In this document: positions 38,701 through 51,352 of the stretch, one piece after another
Layout: the number at the start of each line of letters is the position of its first letter
Numbering within the stretch: position 1 is the first letter of the stretch
Source: Paralichthys olivaceus
Lineage: Eukaryota > Chordata > Actinopteri > Pleuronectiformes > Paralichthyidae
DNA: 64,000 nt
Assembly: GCF_024713975.1 (NCBI RefSeq)
Contig: NC_091108.1
Span: forward strand, 6,625,001-6,689,000
Reading direction: 5' to 3'
Notes under the pieces: generated by a model
Database searches by the model: none
What the model was told of the DNA's origin: nothing
Seen by the model: only the letters and a program-made list of their open reading frames with translations
Made by a program: the position numbers and the translations under genes

Positions 38701-40217
38701 CCATAAATGTGTCAGACTGATGCATGATAATAGTCATTAAAAACATAGTGTATAAAGGTATGGTATGATGAATGTCAGGAAGCAAAGTCAGAAAATACAT
38801 TACGGTGGAGCAGAAATATAAATACTGGCACATTTACAGATATCAGTGTCCCTGTAGAATAAATCAAATTCCTCGTAATCACAGTAATCAAAATAGCACT
38901 GGGCTCAGAAGCAAACAATCAAACGTAGTTCGCTTTCTTCTCACCTTCTCAATATAATACATGACTCCTTCATGACCTCTCTGGACTGGGGGCTTCCAGG
39001 CGAGCACCACATAGCTCTTAGTTGCCTCAGTAACCACAACATTCGAGGGTTCTCCAGGGACGAAGCCCACTGAAGAGACAAGACGCTCATACTTATATAT
39101 CATGTGAAAAAAATACCAATACCAATAACAATTGCAGACAGTAAACCAAAGTTGAGGTTCGATACCCAGCTCTACATCATTTGAATAATAGATTTTGATG
39201 TTGTCGTACCAGATGAATCCTCCTCTGTAAACTTGATCATCCCAGTCCAAGGAGCTGAAGGACCAGCTGTTGGGGAAAATGTAAAAGAAGTTAATAAAAA
39301 ATGTAGTTGTTGCCTTTAAAGCAACATTTCAGCTGCGCTGGTTTGTCCCTAACCTCTGAGTCGAGCTCTGTCGGAGGGATCCATGGCGACCACAACCTCA
39401 GAGACGCGGGACGGACGGCTGACTCCTGCCTTGTTCAGGGCCCGCACCCTGAAGATATAAGAGCGGCTCTCCACCAGCCCTGTGACAGGGAAGCGGGCGT
39501 ACGTCACTGGGTTGTCATTGCACTGAGCCCAGTGATGGGTGCCCACCTCACACCTGTCAACACAAAACACACACAGGGGCTGTACAAGTGAGACGTGTGA
39601 AGCAAAACGAATAACATGAAGTCTTTTTAGATGATTTAAGAAAACATCTGTCTTATCAGGACTTCACTGACATAAACAATCAATTAACGGCTCATTATTC
39701 ATATTATCTGCCCACACAGTAGCTGAATTATTATTATTCATCTGGGGGCTCACAACAAATCTGTCAAGATTTCAAATGATTGGAAATCTGAGAGGAATTT
39801 GAGGCAAGTGCCAAGTACACAGACACATCAAGAACAGCCCTGCATGTATTATCTAAGTAATTATGATGGATGGACAGATGGATGGACAGATGGATGGACA
39901 GATGGATAATGGATGGATAATGGATGGATAATGGATGGATGATGAATGGATGATGGATGGATGATGGATGGATGGGCAGATGATGATGGATAGACAGATG
40001 GATGATAAAAACATAAAACACAGGTTAAATATTGTGAGATCACGACAGAGTGGCTGACGAACCTGTCGATGTAGTATCCCAGGATGGAGCTGCTGCCCTC
40101 CACCGCTGGCTGCTTCCAGGTCACCACCACGTAGTCCTTGTTGGCGTCATGACAGCGCACATCCAGGGGGGCCACGGGAACCCCCTCCACCTCCACATCG
40201 GCATCTGGCACAACAAG

Positions 40218-40271
<54 letters not shown>

Positions 40272-43200
40272 CGAGTGAGTAGTGCAGTTTGTTTCTATAT
40301 CAGGCTGAGCTCCATTACGTACTCAGTTTCCATTTTCTGACCTACTTATGTGTGTGCAGCTATCTATGATAGATTCATTTATTTCTTGGTAACACAAAAT
40401 GATATTTAGAAGATTCTCTCTCACGTATAAACCTGCAGATTGTTAATGCAAACCCCTCAGAAAGAGCGTTATGACACTCAGAGACACTGCAACACTGAAA
40501 GATTCTCGACCGTAACTGTACGTGGAGCACATGCTGTATTACAAACTGTCCAATTCTCCAGCTACGTAGATTCATTCAACTTTCAATGTACAAATCTAAA
40601 AAGTCTCTTTTGTGTGACTAAGCTGAAGGTGAAACATCCATCAGGTACTTTACCTCTGACGAACACATAAGCAGAGTATGTGTCAAAGCCAGATTTGGTG
40701 TTGACGCGCAGGGTGTACATGCCCTCATCTTCCTTGTTGAGGTGGACAAGAGTGAGTGTGGCACGATCGCCAGACCAGTGGGAGTGGATCCATTTGGAGG
40801 GCTTCAGGGGGACAGCTGACGGGAGAGGTCCAAACAGCAGAGGCGTGATTAGCACCACATGGTGGATTCAAAATGATGGTCAAAGAGTAAACGCTCTACT
40901 TACAGTTTCTGTACCACACGACCTCAGGCTGGTATTTCTTCACAGTGGGATAAATGATGACAGTGCAGCCCAGACTCAGTGTCTCACCCTCGTTGCCAAA
41001 GGCCACTTCAAATTTGTCAATGATGGTGGTCTCGAAGGTGACACCGTGCTCAGCGCAGAAACCATCTGCAGAGATGGAAGAATAATACAACATTGAAATT
41101 AACATTATAAAAAAAACATATAGAGAAATCACAACCTGTTGTTGTTTGCCGCCGCCAACCTGTGCAGTTTCAGTCTACATGCATTTTTTCGCCCTGAATC
41201 ATATTGTGACCTTTGACCACTTTAATATAATCAGCTCATCTCGGAGTCCAAATTTAAAGGAATTCTTTTGAGGCAGATTCGAGACATCAGGTCTTAGAGG
41301 CCAAAAACATGTTTTGTAAGGCCACCGTGACCTTGACCTTTGACCCCAAATACTGTACCAAATACTGTACCACAGGCTTACTTGAGATATTGTGTTCACA
41401 AAAAAATGGGATTTAGAAAAATGAGCTGAAAGAAGCTAAAGAGCGGCTGCTATCATTTTATTATTCTACTAATTTTTGATTATTGTAGCTTAAAGTTCAA
41501 CGTATGTGAAATGTATAATGTGCCAAACACAAAGTTTCCTTGTTATGCTTAAAATAAAGTAAATCAAAAGTGACTCACGTGGTTTAGGGTCCAGTGGACC
41601 TGCTTCCATGCTTTCCTGGAACCCTGCAAAAAAATGTATACATCAGTAACCTGCTGTAAAAATAACAAGAGAATTCTCTGTCACACAACTTATAACATAT
41701 GAATTTCCTGCTGTCAAACACTGATGCCACTCGACCTCTGAGAAACACTCTTCCTGACACAACTGGACCATGCTGTGTCAACAATGCTTCTATTTTTACC
41801 CTCCACTCTGACCTGTGACCTTTAGCTGCAGGAACAGGAACTGACACAGACAAGACGGCCTCGGGACTTACTTTTGACAACAATGGTGGCCACAAAAGAA
41901 GCTTCTCCTTTCACGTTGAGCGCAGAAACATGATACTGAGCAGTGTCGAGGAAATCACAGCTGAAAATGAAACAAATCACTGGCATCTCATCTGAATTGA
42001 ATATTTTCCACTCAGAACACTCAGTTTGTGGAAACGTGCATTGTGGACACATGTCATTGATACTAACAGAGGTCACGCAGTGTGAGCTGAATGATTACCT
42101 ACTTCTTGATCTCCAGGGAGTGCATGTTGTAATTGCTCTCTGCTGTGTACTTCTCGGGGTGGGCCTTGGCATCAATGAGCACATTGTTTTTGTACCTTGA
42201 AGACAGCAGAAAGACAGCTGGTTTATTTTTACCATTGCCCTCAGAGTGTGTAATTGCAGAGGGAGTTTGTGTGTGCATCATGTTGCGACTGAGGAAAATA
42301 AGAGTCGTCTGGTGACGAGAGCTTTGGACGGAAACTTCTCTGTGACGCACTCACGACTGATCGCCCTCATCAGCATCTTTTTTGCTCTTGTGACTCATAG
42401 AGGGTGGGGACCAGTGAGCTGGAGAAATGTCTTACCAAGCGATCCTGGGTTTGGGCCACCCGGCCACGGTGCAGTGCAGCTTGACGGTGTTGCCCTCCCA
42501 GACGGTCTGTCCGCGGGGCTTGACAATAAACTCTGGAAGGTGCATCAGGCTGTCTGGGTTCATTTTCTTACGGAACTCTGCCCACTCGTCCATCTACGTA
42601 ACAAGAGAGTGACGCCAGACTCAGACATTTAGTGCAGGATAAGATTATTTAACCTTAATAGTGGAAAACAAAACTAAAGAAGGATGTACCGTCCTGCTCA
42701 TTTCCACACGCTCAGCAGATTCCCTGACATGCGTTGTTCTGGTCTTCTTCTCCACTTTCACGTGCACAGCCTCGCGGGCCTCCCTGACGAACAGGTTCCT
42801 CATGGCCACATAGTTGATCCCCTCCTCCGTAACCTCGTCCTGGGCCTCCATCAGACCTCGAACCACTTCATGACTAAGAGTGAGGAAGGAAAAATATCTT
42901 TCAAAACACAAACCTAATCACTGATTTTTCTCTCTCAGGTGCATGTTTGGCTTCTCCTTCACTCACTTGGCTCTGAATACAGGTATAACATAGCCGATGA
43001 CTTCTTTGTCCGTGTCCATCGCCAGGTAGGTGCGTTTGGCTCTCACAGGTAGCGGGCTCAGTTTAACCACCTCCTGCCCCTTCTCTGTCTTCACAGAGGT
43101 CTTCAGGCTTAGAGATCACAAACAACAATAACATCAGATACTGTGTGTGGCAAATTCATACAATCACATAGAGTGTTTAAATCTACTTACTCATTCAATC

Positions 43201-45847
43201 CAACAATCAACAAATACTAATAACTGCAGATGAAAATACTCCCAAAACAAATATACTTTTTACTCCTTATTGAGTGACTGATGAAAACAACAATACCACC
43301 AGATACTTCTTTAAAATGAACTTCTTAAAAATACATGTATGTTTTCATTTGCAACTAGTAGACATTGGTTTGTGTAGGAAAGTCTAAAAGTACACATTTA
43401 CTGATCTGACCTTCCTGAAGCTTGTGATGGTAATTTTTTGTCAAAACCGACTGAAACTTTTGAAGATGTGATGTTTTAACTGTGCAATTGACATTTTGGA
43501 GGCTGGAAAATGTAAAGGTGTTTTAAATATTTTGTCCATCCATCAATAGAACAAAAATACAGAGAACAACGCATAAAAGATGGAGAAAAAAATCTTTAGT
43601 GCGAGGTAAAAATATGAACATGAACCATACTGCCTCTCTGCATCTATAAAACTTTCCGGTTACATAAAAACCCATTCAGAATATGCTGTGGTGCTCAGAA
43701 AAGGAGGGTATATTTCTGTCCACCTTCGAGGACCCTGACCCATATTACAGTCTGACTCATTCACCTATCCGGCTCTTGGGCCTCCCTGTTATCTGCTCCG
43801 TTTAAAAAAAACAGAAAAGAAGCCGGAACTGGTGGAAATGCAGCAGGGTGGATGTTCACCCTAAAGCCCGGCATCTAATCGTAAACTCTGCCATGTCTGC
43901 CCGGCTCTGTTGTTGGGCCTGGAGGAGTAGCAGCGTAACATGGCTGTGATAAGCCATGGGATCAATTCAGCGGAAGGGGATGAATGCACAGCAGGGACGG
44001 GCAGATGGAGAGAGTCTCACAAAAGATTTCTGCAGCGCCAAGAAGTTATTTCCACTGCTGACTCACCGAGCGAGTCGAGGGGAAAGTCTCTGGCTCGGAA
44101 AGTCAGAGGTATAAAAAGTTTTGGTGCTGATAAAAGCATTTCGTTCTCGACAGGCTCAGAGGCCACAGTAGGTGTCAATCTGAAGACCTTAACGATAAAG
44201 GCACCAACTTTCATGCAGCCAATTGCATAAAGGAAAGTGAGTGTAGTTAAAAAATCTTCCTTTTCTATTTGATTTGTAAAAATTCATACCTAACCAAGAT
44301 AAATAACTATTAAATGCTGCTAGAGACCAATCGTTTACAACATCTTGAGTCACATACAGCGTCTTTACAGTCGGCCTAAGGGCAGCTTCTCATGTCCTGC
44401 CTACAGAAATAGAGCGACCGTCCATAAATAAATCTGGCAGTCGCTCACTGCAGCTGAAATTCCTTCCTTGACCCCCTTTAGAAAACGACCATGGTTCCAA
44501 CGAGCAGACTGAGCCCTGCAGCTTCAAACACAAAGACTCTCTCACCACATTACATGTTGTCAAAGCCTCAGTGGCACAATGGATCATTTCTGAGGTGCTC
44601 CGCTCCACAGCTATTGATTACAGACTTTGATAGACACCATCTCACTCAGACAGCCTGTCACTAGTCAAGCCTGGTTTGATTCCAACACAGGGTTTCACAA
44701 AAACATTTCAATTAAATTAAAATACTTACAAACTTACTGGGACATTTCCTGCATTTATCACCATAACAAACCTGGGACAAAACCCATGAGAGGTCGTAAT
44801 CTTTAGCTCATATCTTATATCAGGATTCGTTTGAATGAATACTTGTTGAACTAATAATTGTTTCATTAAATTTTTCACATTGCGAGATTGAACATTTTTC
44901 AAAACGTTCATTAATCTCTCAGTGAATAATTCATGGATCTTGATCTTTTTAAATCAGGGATGTTGAGGGGACTGGTATTTACCAGCTTGTGCAATTTGGT
45001 GCAGATCCAAACAACAATCTAGATACAACACTAGTACAACACAAGTACATTATTATACAAATACATGTTATATATTGTAATGTATATGCTACACTATGAA
45101 TGATCATCATTGCAAAAGCCCCGTAGCTGTAGACATGACACTTGATGATTTCACCTCTTCTCACTTATCGAGACTCAACTTTCCTAAAAATTTGACTTGA
45201 CAAACAAAAGCAAAACCACTCAACGTCGCAGCTTTTCTATCTCTACTCTCCTTGGTGATGAATGAATTTTGAAATCTTGGGAATGGACAAACACTAAAAC
45301 ACTTGAGACTTGTCTTGAACTTGATCAATGAGACTAAAAACAGGTTCCTCTGCTGCAGCAATCCGGAGAATAAGATGTTAAAATGTTCTGATAAAAACAT
45401 GAAACCCTGACATCATAAAAGGTGGACCTCTATGGGTGGATGACTACAAGTACACCAGACACTTAAAGTACAGTGCTGAATATTTGAAAGAGGTCCGCTT
45501 GAATGCATTCATCCCTTCCTGGGTTATGGAAGTGGCAGGTCACATCAAGAGAGCCTCATTCTAATTTTACAGTTTTCAAATATCAACCATCAGCGTCCTG
45601 CGTCACTCCCACGCTCTTACCGACGGCTGGTGGTCTGGTACGTCGTGAACGACTGCTTGCTAACAGACGACTTGCTGCTGAGGTAACAGTTGCTCTCATA
45701 GTGATGCTGCTGCAGCTGCTTCTTCTCATGATGCTGCTGCAGCTGCTTCTTCTCATGATGCTGCTGCAGCTGCTTCTTCTCCTGATGCTGCTGTTGATGC
45801 AGATGATGCTGCTGCTGCTTCTGCGTCACTTGTAAAGATGCTGACAT
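29798..45847 (-). CDS. myom1: myomesin-1, sarcomeric M-band protein
   Basis: Thirty-six coding exons, by start: 45847, 43107, 42873, 42593, 42195, 41960, 41623, 41065, 40815, 40204, 39553, 39266, 39069, 38689, 38035, 37318, 36297, 35956, 35563, 35242, 34967, 34704, 34329, 34088, 33851, 33384, 33239, 33064, 31927, 31737, 31476, 31091, 30842, 30571, 30236, 30064. They sum to 4515 nt, 1504 aa. Myomesin cross-links myosin and titin in the sarcomeric M-band. A Gln/His-rich N-terminus is followed by two Ig domains (about 203-415), five fibronectin-III domains (about 421-960) and C-terminal Ig domains with the dimerising one last ([34 protein letters not shown]). SAPWTG, WYRN and [11 protein letters not shown] match myomesin-1. 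The start ATG (MSASLQ) is chosen because no earlier ATG is in frame after the likely acceptor CCCTCAG. The last exons include microexons of 37 and 23 nt. Donor 37860 (GTTGGC) is weak. Confidence 0.95.
31928..32938 (-). other. myom1 intron
   Basis: Intron of about 1 kb between exons of one C-terminal Ig domain. Only a short GAAT repeat was noted. Confidence 0.7.
32521..32545. repeat. (GAAT)n short tandem repeat
   Basis: Six GAAT units in a myom1 intron. Confidence 0.85.
33385..33706 (-). other. myom1 intron
   Basis: AT-rich intron with donor GTAAAT at 33706 and acceptor GTCCAG ending 33385. Nothing else was recognised. Confidence 0.7.
34991..35013. repeat. (TG)n microsatellite
   Basis: About 11 units in the short myom1 intron just upstream of the 34967 exon on the minus strand. 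Confidence 0.9.
36553..36594 (-). other. myom1: candidate 42-nt cassette exon of myom1
   Basis: A minus-strand segment bounded by AAAG (acceptor, weak pyrimidine tract) and a strong donor GTAAGT (36552-36547). It lies in the phase-1 intron between the exons starting 37318 and 36297. Read in that phase it is open and adds 14 residues ([14 protein letters not shown] plus a junction residue), restoring the frame. This is where mammalian myomesin-1 carries the alternatively spliced EH segment. The weak acceptor keeps the call tentative. Confidence 0.35.
38114..38443 (+). mobile_element. TTAA-type MITE, copy 3
   Basis: A 330-bp unit in a myom1 intron beginning TAGAGGTCCAGTGTGTAAGA (left TTAA lost) and ending CACCTTTAA. 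The interior has GGGCCCTTTATATTTAAAGA, GGAGCAGGTCCTCTCCACGG and CCTTTTGAGTTTTTATGACA, shared with the other copies. The left end is more decayed than the right. Confidence 0.68.
39864..40005. repeat. TGGA/TGGACAGA/ATGGATAA minisatellite
   Basis: An array of about 140 bases built from GGATGGACAGAT, GGATAATGGAT and GGATGATGGAT variants. It lies in the myom1 intron next to the first FnIII exon (40204-40063). Confidence 0.9.
40222..40270. repeat. (CA)n microsatellite
   Basis: About 24 CA units. They start 17 bases upstream (minus strand) of the acceptor of the myom1 exon 40204-40063 and so form part of the region where the branch point would be. Confidence 0.92.
41200..41420. repeat. degenerate teleost dispersed repeat
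   Basis: The phrases GTGACCTTTGACCACT, GTGACCTTGACCTTTGACCC and GAGATATTGTGTTCACA with a following A-run and ATGGGA match, from memory, a repeat widely scattered in fish genomes. The copy is diverged and sits in a myom1 intron. Its class was not determined. Confidence 0.5.
43108..45620 (-). other. first coding intron of myom1
   Basis: Intron of about 2.5 kb between the Gln/His-rich exon (donor GTAAGA at 45620) and the exon starting 43107, whose acceptor is supported by frame continuity (R-R-L-K-T-S-V). No repeat family or exon was recognised. A TATA-like string at 44110 is not placed for any gene. Confidence 0.6.
45703..45783 (-). repeat. 27-bp coding minisatellite, 3 units
   Basis: Three head-to-tail 27-bp units (45703-45729, 45730-45756, 45757-45783) that differ at only one or two positions. 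They lie in the first coding exon of myom1 and encode EKKQLQQHH three times in frame. CAG/CTG-rich sequence flanks it. Confidence 0.92.
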
Positions 45848-47065
45848 CCTGAGGGCCACTGTGCCAACTTAAAATGTCAGACTGTCCTTTACCAGCTCTG
45901 CAAATCGATCTCATCGTTATTATTGTAGATTGATTTCTGATTGTCGGGTTAGGGGGGAGGTTATTAGCCGAGGATATTAAGAGGTGGTTAGGTTCTAAGA
46001 AAGCACCCAGCAATGGTTAAACATGTGCTTTAATAAAAGAAAAAAACTCAGTTAAGATGGTGTTATGGTTTTTATTTTGTGTGGCAGTTGAAGTGTTAGC
46101 TCTGGTTAAACTCTAATTCTACTGGGTTAAATGAAGAAGCAGTCGGCAGCGAATAAACTCTGGAAGTGGAGATTTTAATTTTAATTTACTGTCTTCAAAA
46201 ATAATATTAGAATTTTAATTGAAAACCAACTGGTAAACAAAATAGGATGGGTTGTGCTTGATTAATGGCATTATTGATAATTTTCTTCAGGAGTTATAAT
46301 AATAATATGTTAAACCACTGTTGAATGAATAAAGTCTGAATCCAAATGTTTTCAGTTAAAATCAGACACATAATCTAATTTTAGAACCAGGAGGTAAATG
46401 AATATTTGGCATTTGTGAATTAAAAGGAAAAGTTGAATACATGATAAAACCTTCTGCCTCAATAAATCAGCTCATAGTGTCACTTTAGTAGGTATTCCTC
46501 AAGGTAGACAGTTTGAAAACATGAACAGCCTCTGCTGGGCACAGGCCCATCACCATATGACAACAGGTAAATTATGTAATTAGAAGATGTGTAGATTACA
46601 GCAGCAGATTTCAAACTGTGCTCTCTGATTGTTGTGTCCTTGAGCAACACATACTGCAGGAGGTGTGTGCAGCTTTACTTATCAAGAAGAGCTTGAAACT
46701 GTAAAGTGGCCCATTTGCCTTGAGATGAGATCAAGCTGTTGTTTTTAAATTAAAATGAAATATTAATTGAAGGGATTAGCTCTTCTTCATTGACTAGTTT
46801 CACTGCAATGACACATGCAATCTAATCTACATGAGCACAGAAGCTACAATGATAACCAGTTAGTATAAAGGACAATGAAAATTCATGGATTTAAATAACA
46901 AGAATGATTAAAAAACAAATAAATAAATACATAGGTTGAAATTAGGCCTCGAGCCTCACTGTTTAGGTTTTTTTAACTTATGACTACAAGACATAACATG
47001 TCATAACAATCCTTAAGTATAAGAGACACACTTATAGTAGAAATAACAGTATAAACGTCACTCAC
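45848..47065 (-). other. myom1 5' region / leader intron (probable)
   Basis: If the non-coding exon at 47066 is real, this is its intron, ending at the acceptor CCCTCAG just before the start ATG. It is AT-rich with no coding exon seen. Confidence 0.4.
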
Positions 47066-47200
47066 CACAAATGAGAATCCACCAATCCACAGCAGTTGAA
47101 AATAAGAGAAATTGATGTGTTAATTCCAAAAGTGGCAAAAGCAAGTTGGGATCGAGGCAAAGCAGCAGGGTGAGGGCCAGTGGACAGGACAGCAGTCCAC
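47066..47200 (-). promoter_or_regulatory. myom1: predicted myom1 non-coding first exon
   Basis: On the minus strand the sequence ends CATTTGTG followed by a near-ideal donor GTGAGTGACG (GT at 47065-47064). It lies downstream of the CArG and MEF2 sites at 47252-47282. The 5' boundary is not visible and the end at 47200 is a guess. A leader exon is also expected because the first coding exon has a plausible acceptor directly before its ATG. Confidence 0.4.
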
Positions 47201-47251
47201 AGAACAAAAATAATGCTGCCACTCGGCAGAATGCACAAGACACCGTCAGGA

Positions 47252-47282
47252 CCTTTTAAGGCTGCGGCAGTTTTAAATTTAG
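47252..47282 (-). promoter_or_regulatory. myom1: CArG box and MEF2 site, candidate myom1 promoter
   Basis: A perfect CArG box (CCTTTTAAGG, 47252-47261; SRF consensus CC(A/T)6GG) and a perfect MEF2 consensus (minus strand CTAAATTTAA, 47273-47282) lie 11 bases apart. They sit upstream of the predicted myom1 first exon. SRF and MEF2 are the standard activators of sarcomere genes. Binding itself is not shown. Confidence 0.55.
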
Positions 47283-47787
47283 ACCATGAGACCACGAGAA
47301 GGGTTCGGGTGAGTCTGAGGAGCCTCTCCCAGGCCTGGCCCTCTACCTCCGGGGTGCAGCCCCTCAGAGGGGGGGTGTTTCTGGTGGGCTGTGGTAGATA
47401 TGGTAAAATGGTGAAGTGAAGAAGGGCCACAGTTGCAGCTTAGTTAGGATGAGATTCATTGTTTCAAGGTTACTCCAGGGTTCATGTTCAGGCCCTGAGG
47501 TCACATAACTGTATTTCACCACATGTGCTCACCATCAACATTAATGGTGACACGAGTGTGACCTCAAAACAAATGATTATTATCGACTCGATTTCCCCAA
47601 AATGTTCTTTTGTAAACATACTTGTCGAGGACCAGTAATAACAAGTGTGTCTTTTCAATGTCACTGACACACAAAATAAACTGAAGCTCTACTTTGGGCA
47701 ATTTATACTGTTTGTGAACTGTTTGTAAAGTAACTGCTGCCCCCTCGTGGTAGAACATATTAACCACAGCGTTTGCAGTTTGGACAT

Positions 47788-47932
47788 ATAAATAACCAAA
47801 ATATGAATATCCAAAATATGGATAACCAATATGTGTATATATATATATAAATATATAAATAGCATAAATATAAATAACCAAAATATGGATAGACAAAATA
47901 TGAAACCAAAATATACATAACCAAAATATGAG
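47788..47932. repeat. AT-rich minisatellite (CCAAAATATGRATA units)
   Basis: Repeated units of the form ACCAAAATATG(G/A)ATA and a TATATA run occupy the shared upstream region of myom1 (-) and myl12 (+). Confidence 0.85.
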
Positions 47933-48086
47933 CGCAAAAAAAGATCTTTAGCAGATTCTTGTAGCTGTATTTGTGTATAATTATTCCACAAGTTCTCTCT
48001 TTCAATATTATTTAACAATTAAACCCAATTTAAAAACACCCAGACAACTTGGAACAGTCCAGTGTGATGGGATCTTCCAGCTCGCC

Positions 48087-48208
48087 TCTGATTGGTCAGT
48101 TGTGGGAACAGGAAATAAAACATTGATGGTCGCTCCTCTTCGGTCTGTGGATGCTCTGCTTCCTGTGTCTTCGGCTTTTCTGGCGAATAACTCCAGTGTT
48201 TTTCTGAG
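48087..48208 (+). promoter_or_regulatory. myl12: myl12 promoter and non-coding exon 1 (probable)
   Basis: An inverted CCAAT box (GATTGGTCAG near 48088-48097), an AATAAA-like AT element at 48113 and a pyrimidine-rich leader ending CTGAG with donor GTTTGT at 48209 suggest the 5' UTR exon. It joins to the acceptor CCACAG at 49223-49228. The donor is not ideal and a second GT nearby could be used instead. Confidence 0.4.
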
Positions 48209-50238
<2,030 letters not shown>

Positions 50239-50525
50239 GGACAGAGGCTTCGCTGGATGAGGTTTACTCTCTACATGCTGCGTGTTGTTACTGGGTTCCC
50301 ACTTCTAAGAACAGCTGTATCATGTAGTTTGGCTCATGACAAGGCTTCACTTTGCTGTAGACTTCTGAAGGTCATTTGTTTAAGCTGCTTTTTGGACCAA
50401 CCCTTCTCTTAAAGCTCATTTGCACTTATGTGAAAAAAAAACACTAAGGGTCTGTATAAGCTAGTAAAGATGTATGTGAAGACCCCCTGGATAAAGCTAG
50501 AAAATAAACTGTTATTGTAACTGGT
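50239..50525 (+). other. myl12 3' UTR
   Basis: Runs from the stop to just past AATAAA at 50503-50508, followed by a T-rich stretch (GGTTTGGTTTTATTG). Confidence 0.75.
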
Positions 50526-50594
50526 TTGGTTTTATTGAAAATGTTTCGCACTCTGACAATTAAATTGCCACGTAAAACACCAATGCTCTTTTCA

Positions 50595-51352
50595 TATTTC
50601 AAAAAGTTTTTATTTTTAAAACAAAGAAAAACGATTGTGTCCTTCTGAGATGGTTTAGAGCAAATCAAACTCCACAGTTCACAAACATTTCAAAGATACA
50701 CATGATCACTCACTGGATTCAACAAATGGTGCTAGTTGATGGAACAGTGAATACATATGGCCAAAAGTAAGTGGACAGCGGTGTGTAGCGTTGGTCTTGG
50801 CCATTTTCTTTATTCATCTTACAAAGTACTGCTCAGAACAGTGCAGGCTGTTAGCATAGCCTATTAAATTATCATTTTGGATTCTTAATCTAATTGGTCA
50901 TCCATGTGCTTTTGGTCATGTGTTTACAAAGTGCCCTTAAAAAACAAAACAAGATCTCTCCATGTTTCACATTTTCTGATCTACTGGTGAATCTTTCATT
51001 TTTCTGACATCATCATGGATAATTTAATAAGGTATAGAGCAGTGATCACAAGTTTTTGATGCATTAAAAGGATCCACAGTATATAATTTCCGACAATTCA
51101 AAGCACCTCTGAGTGCCCGTGGTTAAAACATCTGAGAAAGCTCCAAATATCCACCTTTACCCCAGAGAATGTATCTGTGCATCACCGTCGTTAACCAGCC
51201 TCCTCTTGTTCACAGGATCGTCTGTGATGAGGGATTTCACTTCACACCAACAATAAATAAACAAGGGTCAGCTCCACACTCGAAGCTTTCTGTACACGTC
51301 GCAGTTGCTCACAGAGCAACGTATAGCACACGACGAGGGAGGCTTTGTTGCT
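50595..51352 (-). other. bag1 3' UTR (probable)
   Basis: A minus-strand AATAAA (plus TTTATT at 50609-50614) sits 100 bases from the myl12 poly(A) signal. The UTR includes a decayed inverted-terminal element at 50753-50922. Confidence 0.5.
50753..50922. mobile_element. decayed short inverted-terminal element
   Basis: The left end CATATGGCCAAAAGTAAGTG and the inverted right end (CACATGACCAAAAGCACATG read on the minus strand) agree at about 17 of 23 positions. Length is about 170 bp with no coding capacity. This resembles a Tc1/mariner- or hAT-type MITE remnant within the presumed bag1 3' UTR. No clear target duplication is visible. Confidence 0.3.

Noticed and set aside
39864-40005. Regularly spaced repeats resembling a CRISPR array
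   Set aside because: Units are head-to-tail TGGA variants with no unique spacers. It is a vertebrate minisatellite.
44100-44120. TATA-like GGTATAAAAAG
   Set aside because: It lies inside a myom1 intron on the opposite strand with no exon downstream.
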